Source of the DNA: Cellvibrio sp. PSBB023
Lineage (GTDB): Bacteria; Pseudomonadota; Gammaproteobacteria; Pseudomonadales; Cellvibrionaceae
NCBI RefSeq assembly: GCF_002007605.1
Contig: NZ_CP019799.1
Span: 1,612,001-1,676,000 of the forward strand
Length of the DNA: 64,000 nucleotides
Reading direction: 5' to 3'
Each line of letters opens with the position of its first letter. The stretch's first letter is position 1. A program made the position numbers and the translations under genes. Shown here one piece after another: positions 37,729 to 46,890 of this stretch. Under the pieces are notes generated by a model. That model made no database searches, had not been told where the DNA came from, and saw nothing but the letters and a program-made list of their open reading frames with translations.

Positions 37729-39849
37729 ATGGGTGTATATAAAACACTTCCGTTCGCCATCGCCTTGGTGATGGGCAGCATACCGCTGGCATTGGCTGAC
37801 ACAGAAAAGGCCAACAGGCTTAAAACCGTGAAAGTCACCGCGACTGCTGAAACAACCGCCTATACACCTGAATCAGTCACCCTCGGGAAAACCGGCCAAT
37901 CGCTAAAGGAGATTCCGCAATCGGTCAGCGTTGTAACCCGTCAAAAGCTGGACGATCAAAACATCAGTAACCTTGCCGACGCCATGAAATTTGCCACCGG
38001 TGTCAGCGTACAAAAATTTGATGGGGCCGGATTTTTTAATAGCTTCAATGCACGCGGTTATGCACCGGATACTTTTCAACTGGACGGGATTAACCTGCAA
38101 TACAACGCCAATATGGCCGATACGGATCTGGTGGTATTTGAGCGAGTAGAAATCCAGCGCGGTGCAGCGGGTTTATTCCAAGGCTCGGGTGAACCGGGCG
38201 TGACAGTGAATATGGTGCGCAAACGTGCACTGGCAACGACCAAAATACAAGGCATGGCCAGTGCAGGCTCATGGGATAGTTATCGATTGGAAGCTGATGC
38301 AACCGGCGCACTATCGGAATCCAGCAATCTACGCGGGCGCCTGGTCGCGGCAGTGGATGACCGCGATTCTTATCTGAACGGCATAAATGGCAACAAACAA
38401 GTGGTGTATGGAACACTGGAGTACGACTTTGATAAAGCAACTACTCTGTCCATCGGCGGCACTTATCAAAAAATAGATTCGGTCATCGATCAAGGCTTAC
38501 CCGCCTATGCTGACGGCAGCCTGATCAATGTACCCCGCTCCACCACCATCATTGCGGACTGGAATAGTCTGGATATGGAAACCGCCGATGTGTTTGGCGA
38601 AGTCGAGCATTTTTTTACCAACGGCGGTCAATTTAAATTCACCGTTCGGCATTCAGCGCGCGAGCGCATTTATGACGGCGCACGTGCAAATAGCGCTGTC
38701 GCTACCGATGGGAAAATTAACATCGCCAATGTGTATTTTCCCACTGATTTGGAAGACACCAGCGCCGATGTATTTGTAAATTTACCCATTGAGTTCGGCG
38801 GCCACACACACGAACTGACGTTTGGAGCAGATTATCGCACCAGCGATAATGAAACGCCTTACAGCCGTTACACCTACAGCCCTGCCAGTGGCACCTCCAA
38901 TGTATTTGATCACAACAATGACACACCAAAACCTACTCTGGTAACCATTCCCAATAGCTACGGCAACAATACGGAAACCAATCAGGAAGGCGTTTATGCA
39001 CGCGGTAAATTCCAGGTGGCAGAGCGTTGGCATGTCTTACTTGGTGGTCGCCTAAGCTGGTGGGATTCAGAGCAAACCCGCACCGATACCGGCGCCGTTA
39101 TCTCACCGAAATACAAAGAGGATGAACAGTTCACGCCTTACGCCGCACTGATGTTTGATGTAACAGACGCAATCGCCCTGTACGCCAGTTACAGCGATAT
39201 TTTCAAACCGCAAAGCAACCTCACCAAAGACCAGCAACAACTTGATCCACGCACCGGCGCGCAATACGAGCTGGGAGTAAAAGGTGAATTCCTGAATGGC
39301 CGCATCAACACCCATGCTGCTATTTATCGTCTGCAAGATGAAAACCGTGCACTTCCCGATCCGGAAGACAATCAATTTTCTATCGCCGCGGGCAAAGTCC
39401 GTAGTGAAGGTTTTGAAACAGAAATCAGCGGTGAATTAACGGCTAACTGGCAGATCACTGCGGGCTATGCCTATACCACCACGGAATATCTACGCGCAAT
39501 CGCTACGCAAACAGGACAAAGCTATGCGCCTTTCACCCCAAAACACAATGCCAACCTCTGGAGCAAATACAGCTTTCATGATGGATTGCTACGCGGCTTT
39601 TATATTGGCGGCGGCTTACGCGCCGTAAGCGATTTTTACAATGGCAGCAACACGCTGAAATTCTCAGCGCCGGGCTATACCACGGTATCGCTCCTGACTG
39701 GCTATGCGTTTGATGACCACTGGAAGCTGGCCCTCAATATCGAAAACGCCCTGGATAAAAAATACTACGAAAAAGTCAGCGGGGCGTCACGCCAGAATTT
39801 TTATGGTGCGCCACTGAATGCAAGCCTGAGCTTACGCGGCAGCTTCTAA
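37729..39849 (+). CDS. TonB-dependent siderophore receptor (FhuE/FpvA-like)
   Basis: This 706-residue outer-membrane receptor has a signal peptide (about 1-24, LALA before Asp) and a TonB-box-like KTVKVTATAE (about 32-41). The plug contains KEIPQSVSVVTRQKLDDQNI, the hallmark of the FhuE/hydroxamate-coprogen subgroup, and VERVEIQRGAAGLFQGSGEPGVTVNMVRKR. The barrel ends in SLRGSF with the terminal Phe needed for assembly. No STN domain is present. The tandem Fur-like sites just upstream predict iron repression. It is the first of three consecutive receptors on this strand (with 39946 and 42129). The ligand is unknown; a hydroxamate siderophore is the best guess. Confidence 0.9.
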   Translation: MGVYKTLPFAIALVMGSIPLALADTEKANRLKTVKVTATAETTAYTPESVTLGKTGQSLKEIPQSVSVVTRQKLDDQNISNLADAMKFATGVSVQKFDGAGFFNSFNARGYAPDTFQLDGINLQYNANMADTDLVVFERVEIQRGAAGLFQGSGEPGVTVNMVRKRALATTKIQGMASAGSWDSYRLEADATGALSESSNLRGRLVAAVDDRDSYLNGINGNKQVVYGTLEYDFDKATTLSIGGTYQKIDSVIDQGLPAYADGSLINVPRSTTIIADWNSLDMETADVFGEVEHFFTNGGQFKFTVRHSARERIYDGARANSAVATDGKINIANVYFPTDLEDTSADVFVNLPIEFGGHTHELTFGADYRTSDNETPYSRYTYSPASGTSNVFDHNNDTPKPTLVTIPNSYGNNTETNQEGVYARGKFQVAERWHVLLGGRLSWWDSEQTRTDTGAVISPKYKEDEQFTPYAALMFDVTDAIALYASYSDIFKPQSNLTKDQQQLDPRTGAQYELGVKGEFLNGRINTHAAIYRLQDENRALPDPEDNQFSIAAGKVRSEGFETEISGELTANWQITAGYAYTTTEYLRAIATQTGQSYAPFTPKHNANLWSKYSFHDGLLRGFYIGGGLRAVSDFYNGSNTLKFSAPGYTTVSLLTGYAFDDHWKLALNIENALDKKYYEKVSGASRQNFYGAPLNASLSLRGSF

Positions 39850-39945
39850 GCCCGGAGTCCAGAACCAAGCGCTCATTGTCCGAATAGCAATCAGGTTCGC
39901 TTTTTATTGTTTACGTGGTACAACACATTTCAAAAGAGAAAATTG

Positions 39946-42081
39946 ATGAAGCAACATTTATTTACCCTGAGTGTATTAGCAATTGCCGTATCCATGGCCG
40001 CACCAACATTTGCACAAGGTGATCAAAAAAGCAGTAAAAAATCAAAACGAAAGGCAAAGGAATATGCGGTAGAAAATGTATTAGTGGAAGGCAAGCGCAT
40101 CGGCAACCATGAAAATGGTGCACTGGGCAACAAAGCGATTATTGATACCCCCTTTTCCATCACTCTGGTAGATGCTGAAGACATGGCAAAACGTGGAGCA
40201 AAATCCGTTCGCCAGATTTTCATCAACGACCCGTCTTTTTATACACCGGCATCCTCGAACACGACAGATTGGTGGGGTATGTCCATTCGCGGTTTACCCG
40301 TCAGAAACACATTTGCCGATGACCTTCCCATCCTCCTCTATTGGGGTGGCGACTTCCCAACGGAAGTTGTTGACAGTGTCAGCGCACTGAAAGGTGCAAC
40401 CGGCTTTATGTATGGTTTTGGTTCGCCGGGCGGCGCCGTCAGCTATCAATTAAAAAAACCACAGGACACCGCCAAAACCAATCTGGATCTCGGCGTGAGA
40501 AGAAACAGTATCGTTTCAGTGCAACTGGATACCAATCAGGTAATGGGCGACGATTTCAGTTACCGACTGAATCTCGCGCAGGAAACGGGAACCGCTTATA
40601 ACGCAGCTGAGGTTAACAGGAGTGTTGCCAGTTTCGCCGCTGAAAAAGCAATCGGCGAAAAGTTCGAATGGTTTGGCAATGTGATTTATGAAGACAGCAA
40701 CCTCAAACACGAACCTTTTCAATTTTATCTTGATGGTTATGATTTTGTTGGCAGCGGTGGAAAATTACCACGAGTCAGTTACGACTACGATGACTTTAAT
40801 GTCGACAATTCGTTTTATGCAACGGAGACATTAATTAGCACAACCGGCTTCAAGTACCACATCAATGAGAACTGGCAAGCTAAATACCAATACGGCTATA
40901 TTCGCAAAGAGCACGACTCCAATAAATCCTTTGCCGATCTTCATAACCAGCAAGGCGACTACAGTGGCAACATTTATAATTTTGCCGGAATACTGGCCAA
41001 CTATTTTAACCAGCTCATGCTCACCGGCGAACTCAGTACTGGCGCAATTAGCCATGAAATAGTCGCGGGCATTGGCTATCAAAAAGCAACAAGCCAATAC
41101 GGCCCTTTTTACTATGCCTCCACAGCTGACTTTGCTGGCAACCTGTATCAGGAACAAACATTTTTGATGGGAGATCGCCCTGACCTCACCTTAAACCCCG
41201 TGGGTAACGAAGTCAGGCAAACTTACGGCTTCTTAAGCGATACCATAAAGCTCAATACACAGTGGCAATTAATTCTTGGGGCAAGACACACTTACTACGA
41301 CAAAGAAGATGTTGACCGCAACCCTGCCGTTAATTCCGGCTACAACACCAAAGCTATAACACCCACCGTTGCTTTGCTCTACAAACCAGTTGCCGATGCA
41401 ACACTTTATGCGAGCTATGTAGAAGGGCTTGAGCCCGGCTCCACCGTAGGCACACGCTATGCTAATGCGGGCGAAAATCTCGACGCACAAGTGTCCACAC
41501 AATATGAATTGGGTGGCAAATACCAGACAGGCAAACTGCATCTTGAAATTTCAGTATTTGATATTCAACGAACAGAAACCATGGACCTGTTACAAAACGG
41601 TTTGCTCTATTTAACACAAGATGGATTAACTACGTTCAAGGGAATTGAGTTAAGCAGTGCCTATCAATTTACCGAAAGCCTCAGACTCGGCATGGGCTTC
41701 GTCAACCTGGATGCAAGCATTGACGATGTTTCCGAAGCCAATAAAACACTAAAAGGCAACATGCCAGCCAACGCCGCCAAATGGCAAGGATTGGTCAATG
41801 CGGAATACACAGTAGCAGCGATTGACGGCCTGAGCCTTCACGGCGTTATCCGATACTACGGTGACACCTATGTCACCAACGCCAACCAATTAAAAGTTCC
41901 CGATTACACCATTGCCAATGCTGGTTTCAGCTACGATTTTCCCTTGTGGAATCGCAATGTCACGCTCAATGGCAACATCAACAATATCTTTAATAAAAAG
42001 TACTGGGCCGGTGGTGGCTATGGCGCAGGCAATATTGGAGAAGCCATCAATGCCTCGTTAGGGTTACAAGCCAGTTGGTAA
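39946..42081 (+). CDS. TonB-dependent receptor with Lys-rich mature N-terminus
   Basis: This 711-residue outer-membrane receptor has a signal peptide (about 1-25, MKQHLFTLSVLAIAVSMAAPTFAQ). The mature N-terminus opens with a basic stretch of Lys, Ser and Arg (about 28-40) before VENVLVEGKRI, the TonB-box region. The plug keeps DTPFSITLVDAEDM and the GSPGGAVSY segment, but its first part is divergent from the neighbours, with a Trp-rich NTTDWWGMSIRG. The barrel ends in LGLQASW, a terminal Trp rather than Phe. The ATG at 39946 has an AGAGA upstream; a TTG at 39907 is in frame. There is no Fur site in the 96-base gap, so it is probably co-transcribed with the gene before it. Confidence 0.87.
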   Translation: MKQHLFTLSVLAIAVSMAAPTFAQGDQKSSKKSKRKAKEYAVENVLVEGKRIGNHENGALGNKAIIDTPFSITLVDAEDMAKRGAKSVRQIFINDPSFYTPASSNTTDWWGMSIRGLPVRNTFADDLPILLYWGGDFPTEVVDSVSALKGATGFMYGFGSPGGAVSYQLKKPQDTAKTNLDLGVRRNSIVSVQLDTNQVMGDDFSYRLNLAQETGTAYNAAEVNRSVASFAAEKAIGEKFEWFGNVIYEDSNLKHEPFQFYLDGYDFVGSGGKLPRVSYDYDDFNVDNSFYATETLISTTGFKYHINENWQAKYQYGYIRKEHDSNKSFADLHNQQGDYSGNIYNFAGILANYFNQLMLTGELSTGAISHEIVAGIGYQKATSQYGPFYYASTADFAGNLYQEQTFLMGDRPDLTLNPVGNEVRQTYGFLSDTIKLNTQWQLILGARHTYYDKEDVDRNPAVNSGYNTKAITPTVALLYKPVADATLYASYVEGLEPGSTVGTRYANAGENLDAQVSTQYELGGKYQTGKLHLEISVFDIQRTETMDLLQNGLLYLTQDGLTTFKGIELSSAYQFTESLRLGMGFVNLDASIDDVSEANKTLKGNMPANAAKWQGLVNAEYTVAAIDGLSLHGVIRYYGDTYVTNANQLKVPDYTIANAGFSYDFPLWNRNVTLNGNINNIFNKKYWAGGGYGAGNIGEAINASLGLQASW

Positions 42082-42128
42082 TCCTACGCTTCATTACATA
42101 CAGCTATTTATTAGATTAAGGGCTACAC

Positions 42129-44387
42129 ATGCATAACAGAGAAACAGTTTTTCGTAAAAATTCACTCTCCATCGCGCTGCACACTGCAGCTTTACTCGCA
42201 GTTGTTGGCGCAAGCACAACCCAAGCTGCCAATGAAGTAACAGAAAAAGCGGTGCTGCCTACCGTGAAAGTAGAGGCCTCAGGGGAAGAAGTAATCACTG
42301 AAGGTTCCGGCTCTTATGCGGCCAAAAAATCGCGCAGTGCGGCTAAATTAAATTTAGATCTGAAAGAAACCCCACAATCCATCAGTGTGATTACTCGCGA
42401 ACAAATGGATCAACGCGGCCTGACAACCATCGATGAGATTCTGACGGCAACCCCCGGTGTTTATGTAACCAAATCAGACAGCGAGCGCTCCAGTTATTAC
42501 GCGCGCGGTTTTTCGATTACCAATCGCCAAATTGATGGCTTGCCGGTAGGCGATAACAGCCCGCGTTTTGACAATTTCTTTTTTGATCGCGTTGAGACCA
42601 TTAAAGGTGCAACGGGTTTGATGGGCGCAACGGGCAATCCATCGGCCACTATTAATATGGTGCGCAAGCGCCCGACTGCTGAGCTTAAAGGCAATATTGC
42701 TCTGTCTGCAGGCCGCTGGGATCACCAACGTGTTGAGGCCGATGTATCAACCAAGCTGAATGAGAGTGGCAGCATTCGCGGCCGCGCCATGGCCGCACAA
42801 ACCGATGAAGATTCCTACATGGATTTTTATCATTTGGATTCAACCCTCGCCATGGCGATAGTGGAAGCAGATATCACACCAAATACCTTGGCCACGCTTG
42901 GCTACCAATATCAAAAAAATAGCCCTACCGGCTCCACCTGGGGCACAGTGCCCTATTGGAATAAAGATGGCAGCCTCGCCAATTTGCCACGCAACTTTAG
43001 TTTAACGACAGACTGGAGCAGCATTAAAAATAGTGATGAAACTGTTTTTGCAGAAGTGCAGCATAGTTTTGCGAATGACTGGTTAGTGAAAGCCGTTGCC
43101 ACTTACACCACGTCTGAATCTGATTGGATGGTTGCTTACGGCGGCAGCGGTTTTCCCGACCCCGCAACGGGCACCGGCCTGTCGATTTGGACAAGTGTTT
43201 CACCTTACAGCGAAAATAAAAAATTCAACCTCGATTTATATGCATCCGGCCCATTTGAATGGTTCGGTCGTAAACATGATTTTATTCTTGGCTATAGCGG
43301 TTTTACCTCAGAAAACACCAACAATAATGTCACAGCGAATATTCAGTATTCCGCACAAATTGCTGATTATCGCACCTGGAAAGGCGACATTCCCAAACCA
43401 ACCTTTGTCGACAATGGTAGCGGCAGTGAAAACACCACAGATATCTACGGTGTTTACTCCACCCTTCGCTTCAATATTGCTGAGCCATTAAATGTTATTG
43501 TCGGTGCACGCTTAAGCGCCTATGACTACGAAAGCAAAAGTTGGACAGCAACCACACCCAAAACGGATTCCGCGGCACCACGCAGTTTGGATGAAGTCAC
43601 GCCATACATTGGTGTGCTGTATGACATCAATCAACGCTTTACTGTTTATGCCAGTTACACGGATATGTTCCAACCCTCAGCGCGTAAGGATCGCAATGAT
43701 AATTATCTGGACCCCGAAACCGGTATTAATTACGAGCTGGGTATTAAAGCCGATTGGATTGATGGAAAACTCTTAACATCTGCCGCTGCATTCTGGTCAG
43801 AAAAAGATGACCTCGCCGTTCTGGATGTGGAATACAACACCTACGTAACCAATGCGATAGCCAATGGCGCAAACGCACAAGATTTTAAAGTGCTCACGGC
43901 CTACAGCGCCACGGGGCAAGGGTTAAAAGTAGAAGGGTTTGAAATAGAAGCCATTGGCCAACTCGCCGACACCTGGAATATTTCTGCTGGTTATACCTAC
44001 GTCAACAGTATTAGCTCTGCTATTTCCGCAGAACTCACCAATGTGCCCCAGCATCAATTCAAATTAACCACCAGCTACATACTGCCGGGCAGTTGGTGGC
44101 AAGGCGCGGAGGATATAAGCCTGGGCGGCGGCGTCAATTGGCAAAGTGATATCTCCAATAAATGGGGCGGTGCGCCAGCAAATGCTGTTGGCGATGGCGT
44201 GATTGAACAAGATGCTTACGCCCTGGCCCATGCGTTTGTTAACTATCAAATTAATGATTACATCAGCGCGAATCTGAAAGTCGACAACCTGTTTGATCAA
44301 GACTACTTCACCAATGTGGGATTTTATAACGGCGTTTACTGGGGCTCGCCCCGCAACCTGAAGCTAACGCTGCGCGCACGTTTCTAA
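42129..44387 (+). CDS. TonB-dependent siderophore receptor (FhuE-like)
   Basis: This 752-residue outer-membrane receptor has a signal peptide (about 1-33, ending TTQA), a TonB-box-like LPTVKVEASGE (about 44-54) and a plug with LKETPQSISVITREQMDQRGL, YYARGFSITNRQIDG and ETIKGATGLMGATGNPSATINMVRKRP. This is typical of the FhuE/FoxA/ferrichrome-coprogen group and similar in design to the receptor at 37729. The barrel ends with LRARF. It is 47 bases after the preceding receptor gene and is followed by the DUF3649-PepSY-DUF3325 cassette, which commonly accompanies this receptor type. It is likely the last receptor of an iron-regulated transcription unit. Confidence 0.9.
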   Translation: MHNRETVFRKNSLSIALHTAALLAVVGASTTQAANEVTEKAVLPTVKVEASGEEVITEGSGSYAAKKSRSAAKLNLDLKETPQSISVITREQMDQRGLTTIDEILTATPGVYVTKSDSERSSYYARGFSITNRQIDGLPVGDNSPRFDNFFFDRVETIKGATGLMGATGNPSATINMVRKRPTAELKGNIALSAGRWDHQRVEADVSTKLNESGSIRGRAMAAQTDEDSYMDFYHLDSTLAMAIVEADITPNTLATLGYQYQKNSPTGSTWGTVPYWNKDGSLANLPRNFSLTTDWSSIKNSDETVFAEVQHSFANDWLVKAVATYTTSESDWMVAYGGSGFPDPATGTGLSIWTSVSPYSENKKFNLDLYASGPFEWFGRKHDFILGYSGFTSENTNNNVTANIQYSAQIADYRTWKGDIPKPTFVDNGSGSENTTDIYGVYSTLRFNIAEPLNVIVGARLSAYDYESKSWTATTPKTDSAAPRSLDEVTPYIGVLYDINQRFTVYASYTDMFQPSARKDRNDNYLDPETGINYELGIKADWIDGKLLTSAAAFWSEKDDLAVLDVEYNTYVTNAIANGANAQDFKVLTAYSATGQGLKVEGFEIEAIGQLADTWNISAGYTYVNSISSAISAELTNVPQHQFKLTTSYILPGSWWQGAEDISLGGGVNWQSDISNKWGGAPANAVGDGVIEQDAYALAHAFVNYQINDYISANLKVDNLFDQDYFTNVGFYNGVYWGSPRNLKLTLRARF

Positions 44388-44590
44388 TCCGGCATTTATT
44401 TGCTCGTATTGCGCGGCAACGTCCAAACCGGGCTGAACAACCATCACTGACAAGCGCACTCTCGCCTGTTGGTGATGGCGCCCTCGGCACAAATGACACA
44501 AAAACCCAAATGACATTAAGTGCCATTTGGCATAAAATTTCATATAATGCTGCACAATATTCGCGACCATCATTTCAATTGCCAACCATT

Positions 44591-44893
44591 ATGAAACCAC
44601 TCTCTTCAGATGCCCTGTACCGCTGGCATATCGCACTCCGCGCCATTACCGCCATTCTCGGGGGCTATGTGATCGCCAATCTCGTCGGCTGTTTAATGCC
44701 CTTTTTGTTCCCCATGAGCAAAAGCGATGCGGTAATGACCGGCATATTGCTGAGCTTTTTAATCTATAGCTTGGTGATCCTGTGGGTCTTTAGTGTGCGT
44801 TCCGTACACAAAGCATGGCGTGGTGTTGGACTGGTATCGCTGCTGTTGGCCGGCATATTGGCCGCCGTTAAATTCAGTGGAGTTGTCGTATGA
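44591..44893 (+). CDS. Small membrane protein, DUF3649 family
   Basis: This 100-residue inner-membrane protein has about three hydrophobic helices (about 13-37, 44-66, 74-97). DUF3649 proteins of unknown biochemical function typically sit between TonB-dependent siderophore receptors and a PepSY-TM protein, exactly as here. Its last codons overlap the ATG of the PepSY gene (44890-44893), so the two are translationally coupled. The start is chosen at 44591; the frame is open 27 codons upstream but those are not membrane-like. The 203-base gap before it carries the inverted repeat CCAAATG/CATTTGG (about 44508-44530), of unclear meaning. Confidence 0.75.
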   Translation: MKPLSSDALYRWHIALRAITAILGGYVIANLVGCLMPFLFPMSKSDAVMTGILLSFLIYSLVILWVFSVRSVHKAWRGVGLVSLLLAGILAAVKFSGVVV

Positions 44894-46521
44894 AAAGTGG
44901 TTTTCGTCAATCCATGGCATGGGTTCACACTTGGGGCGGTCTGTCGGTAGGCTGGATTTTATTTTTCGTCTTTCTCACCGGCACCCTCGGTTATTTTGAT
45001 ACCGAAATCGATCGCTGGATGAAACCGGAAATGCGATTGGACAATACGCCCATGGCCCAATCGCTGGATGCAGCCCAGCAACGCCTGCAAGAAAAAGCGC
45101 CCGGCGCAGCGCGCTGGTTTATCAACCCGCCCACTAACCGGGACACACCTAACCTGCGCATTTTTTGGGAACTGCCGGGAACTGATGGTAATCGCGGAAT
45201 TACTGGCAGCGAAATTTTGGACCCCGACACCAGCCAACCTATCAGTGCACGCAGCACTGGCGGCGGACAAGTGCTCTACCGCATGCACTATGCACTGCAT
45301 TATTTACCCATCACCACCGCCTATTGGATTGTTGGCATTTGCTCCATGTTTATGCTGATAGCGATTATTACCGGCGTCATCATTCACAAAAAAATATTTA
45401 AAGATTTTTTTACATTTCGCTCACATAAAGGTTCTCGCTCCTGGCTGGACATGCATAACGTGCTCAGCGTGATAGCACTCCCCTTTCATGTCATGATTAC
45501 CTACAGCGGCCTGATTTTTTTAGCTTTCACCTATATGCCACTGATTGTGGCCAGCAGCTATGGCACCGAGCGGGATGCACAGCGGCAATTTTTTAATGAA
45601 TTATTTGCTGAGGCACACCGAACAGAACCTGCAAATATAGCGGCACCACTCGCTTCGTTGCATAACATAGTGCAGCAAGCTGAAGATCAATGGGGCAGCG
45701 GACAAATACGTTACATCAGTATCTATAACCCTGGTGATGCCAATGCCCGTGTAAACATTGGGCGCATAGTCACCTCACCACTGCGTTCAACTCCCGAGAT
45801 GGTTTTTGATGGTGTCAGTGGAGAATTGCTCAGCGCACCCAGCTCACAAGGCTCTGCACCGGTTGCCGTTCGCGAGACATTTATTGGCCTGCACGAAGGG
45901 TTATTTGCCAATACGACTTTGCGTTGGCTGTATTTTTTCTCGGGGTTATTAGGCACGGCTATGATCGCCACCGGCATGGTGTTATGGATTGTTAAACGCC
46001 AACCTGCACAATTAAAAAAACCCAATGGCCCGGATGTGGGTTATCGCTTGGTGGAAAGCCTGAACCTTGGCACTATTGTGGGCTTACCCATTGCCATCGC
46101 TGCCTATTTTTGGGCTAACCGTTTGCTACCGGTGGATTACACCGCACGCGCTGATTGGGAAGTGCACATACTCTTTTTAACCTGGCTCGCATTATTGCTT
46201 TATCCCTTTATCAGCTCATTTATTTTCAAATACTCACTCAAACGCAACTGGCTGACACTCTTAGGCATGGCAACATTTGCCTACGGCGCACTGCCCGTAA
46301 TCAATGCGCTGACCACTGAGCGCCATTTGGCGAATAGCATCGCGAACCGTGATTGGGTGTATATAGGAATGGAGACGAGCTTTATCGCTACTGCATTGCT
46401 GTTCGGTGTAACCGCGTATTTACTGAATAAAAAATGGAAAGCGCAAATAGCAACACCGGTGATTGAAAAAAAACGGGCAGCGCAATTTAATCTCCATCCA
46501 CAGCAACAGGAAGCTAACTGA
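44890..46521 (+). CDS. PepSY-associated TM-helix protein, putative ferrisiderophore reductase/processing factor
   Basis: This 543-residue inner-membrane protein of the PepSY_TM family (PiuB/FoxB-like) has an N-terminal helix (about 15-35, with VHTWGGLSVGWILFFVFLTGT), a periplasmic PepSY-like domain split around a helix pair near 140-165 and 190-225, and further helices at about 355-375, 390-415, 425-445, 455-475 and 495-515. Conserved His residues lie in helices (HTWGG, MHYALHY, DMHNVL, LPFHVMI, GLHEGLF), as expected of heme-dependent siderophore reductases such as FoxB-like proteins. It overlaps the DUF3649 gene by four bases and is one base before the DUF3325 gene. Confidence 0.82.
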   Translation: MKSGFRQSMAWVHTWGGLSVGWILFFVFLTGTLGYFDTEIDRWMKPEMRLDNTPMAQSLDAAQQRLQEKAPGAARWFINPPTNRDTPNLRIFWELPGTDGNRGITGSEILDPDTSQPISARSTGGGQVLYRMHYALHYLPITTAYWIVGICSMFMLIAIITGVIIHKKIFKDFFTFRSHKGSRSWLDMHNVLSVIALPFHVMITYSGLIFLAFTYMPLIVASSYGTERDAQRQFFNELFAEAHRTEPANIAAPLASLHNIVQQAEDQWGSGQIRYISIYNPGDANARVNIGRIVTSPLRSTPEMVFDGVSGELLSAPSSQGSAPVAVRETFIGLHEGLFANTTLRWLYFFSGLLGTAMIATGMVLWIVKRQPAQLKKPNGPDVGYRLVESLNLGTIVGLPIAIAAYFWANRLLPVDYTARADWEVHILFLTWLALLLYPFISSFIFKYSLKRNWLTLLGMATFAYGALPVINALTTERHLANSIANRDWVYIGMETSFIATALLFGVTAYLLNKKWKAQIATPVIEKKRAAQFNLHPQQQEAN

Positions 46522-46522
46522 T

Positions 46523-46843
46523 ATGTTTTTCGCGTTTACCCTAAGCTACCTGAGCTGCCTTGGTTTATGCATGGCAATGCAGCGTCACTTTCAACAACTT
46601 TGGCCGCAAAAAAAATTATCGCCGCCATTGGCGCGACTATTTTCTACCAGCGGTTGGTTACTGCTCCTCGGCGCTATCATTCTAGCCTCACAATTTGAGG
46701 GAATTGCTGTCGGCCTGGTATTCAGTGCCGGGCTATTCTCCGCTGCGGCTTTTATACTTATCCTGCTATTAAATTTTGCTGCACGCGCTGTATTAATCAC
46801 TGCCGCACTGCTCATCCTGCTGTGTGTAGTGCTCTTGGTGTGA
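46523..46843 (+). CDS. Small membrane protein, DUF3325 family
   Basis: This 106-residue inner-membrane protein has three to four hydrophobic helices and a FTLSYLSCLGLCMAMQRH N-terminus typical of DUF3325. It begins one base after the PepSY gene stop and completes the DUF3649-PepSY-DUF3325 cassette. Its function is unknown; association with siderophore receptors suggests it helps ferrisiderophore transfer or iron release at the inner membrane. The frame is open 20 codons upstream within the PepSY gene, but the ATG at 46523 gives the family start. Confidence 0.75.
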   Translation: MFFAFTLSYLSCLGLCMAMQRHFQQLWPQKKLSPPLARLFSTSGWLLLLGAIILASQFEGIAVGLVFSAGLFSAAAFILILLLNFAARAVLITAALLILLCVVLLV

Positions 46844-46890
46844 AGATAGTGCAGGTGATTAACAGACAGCGCGTGATTACCCTGCAGGCA

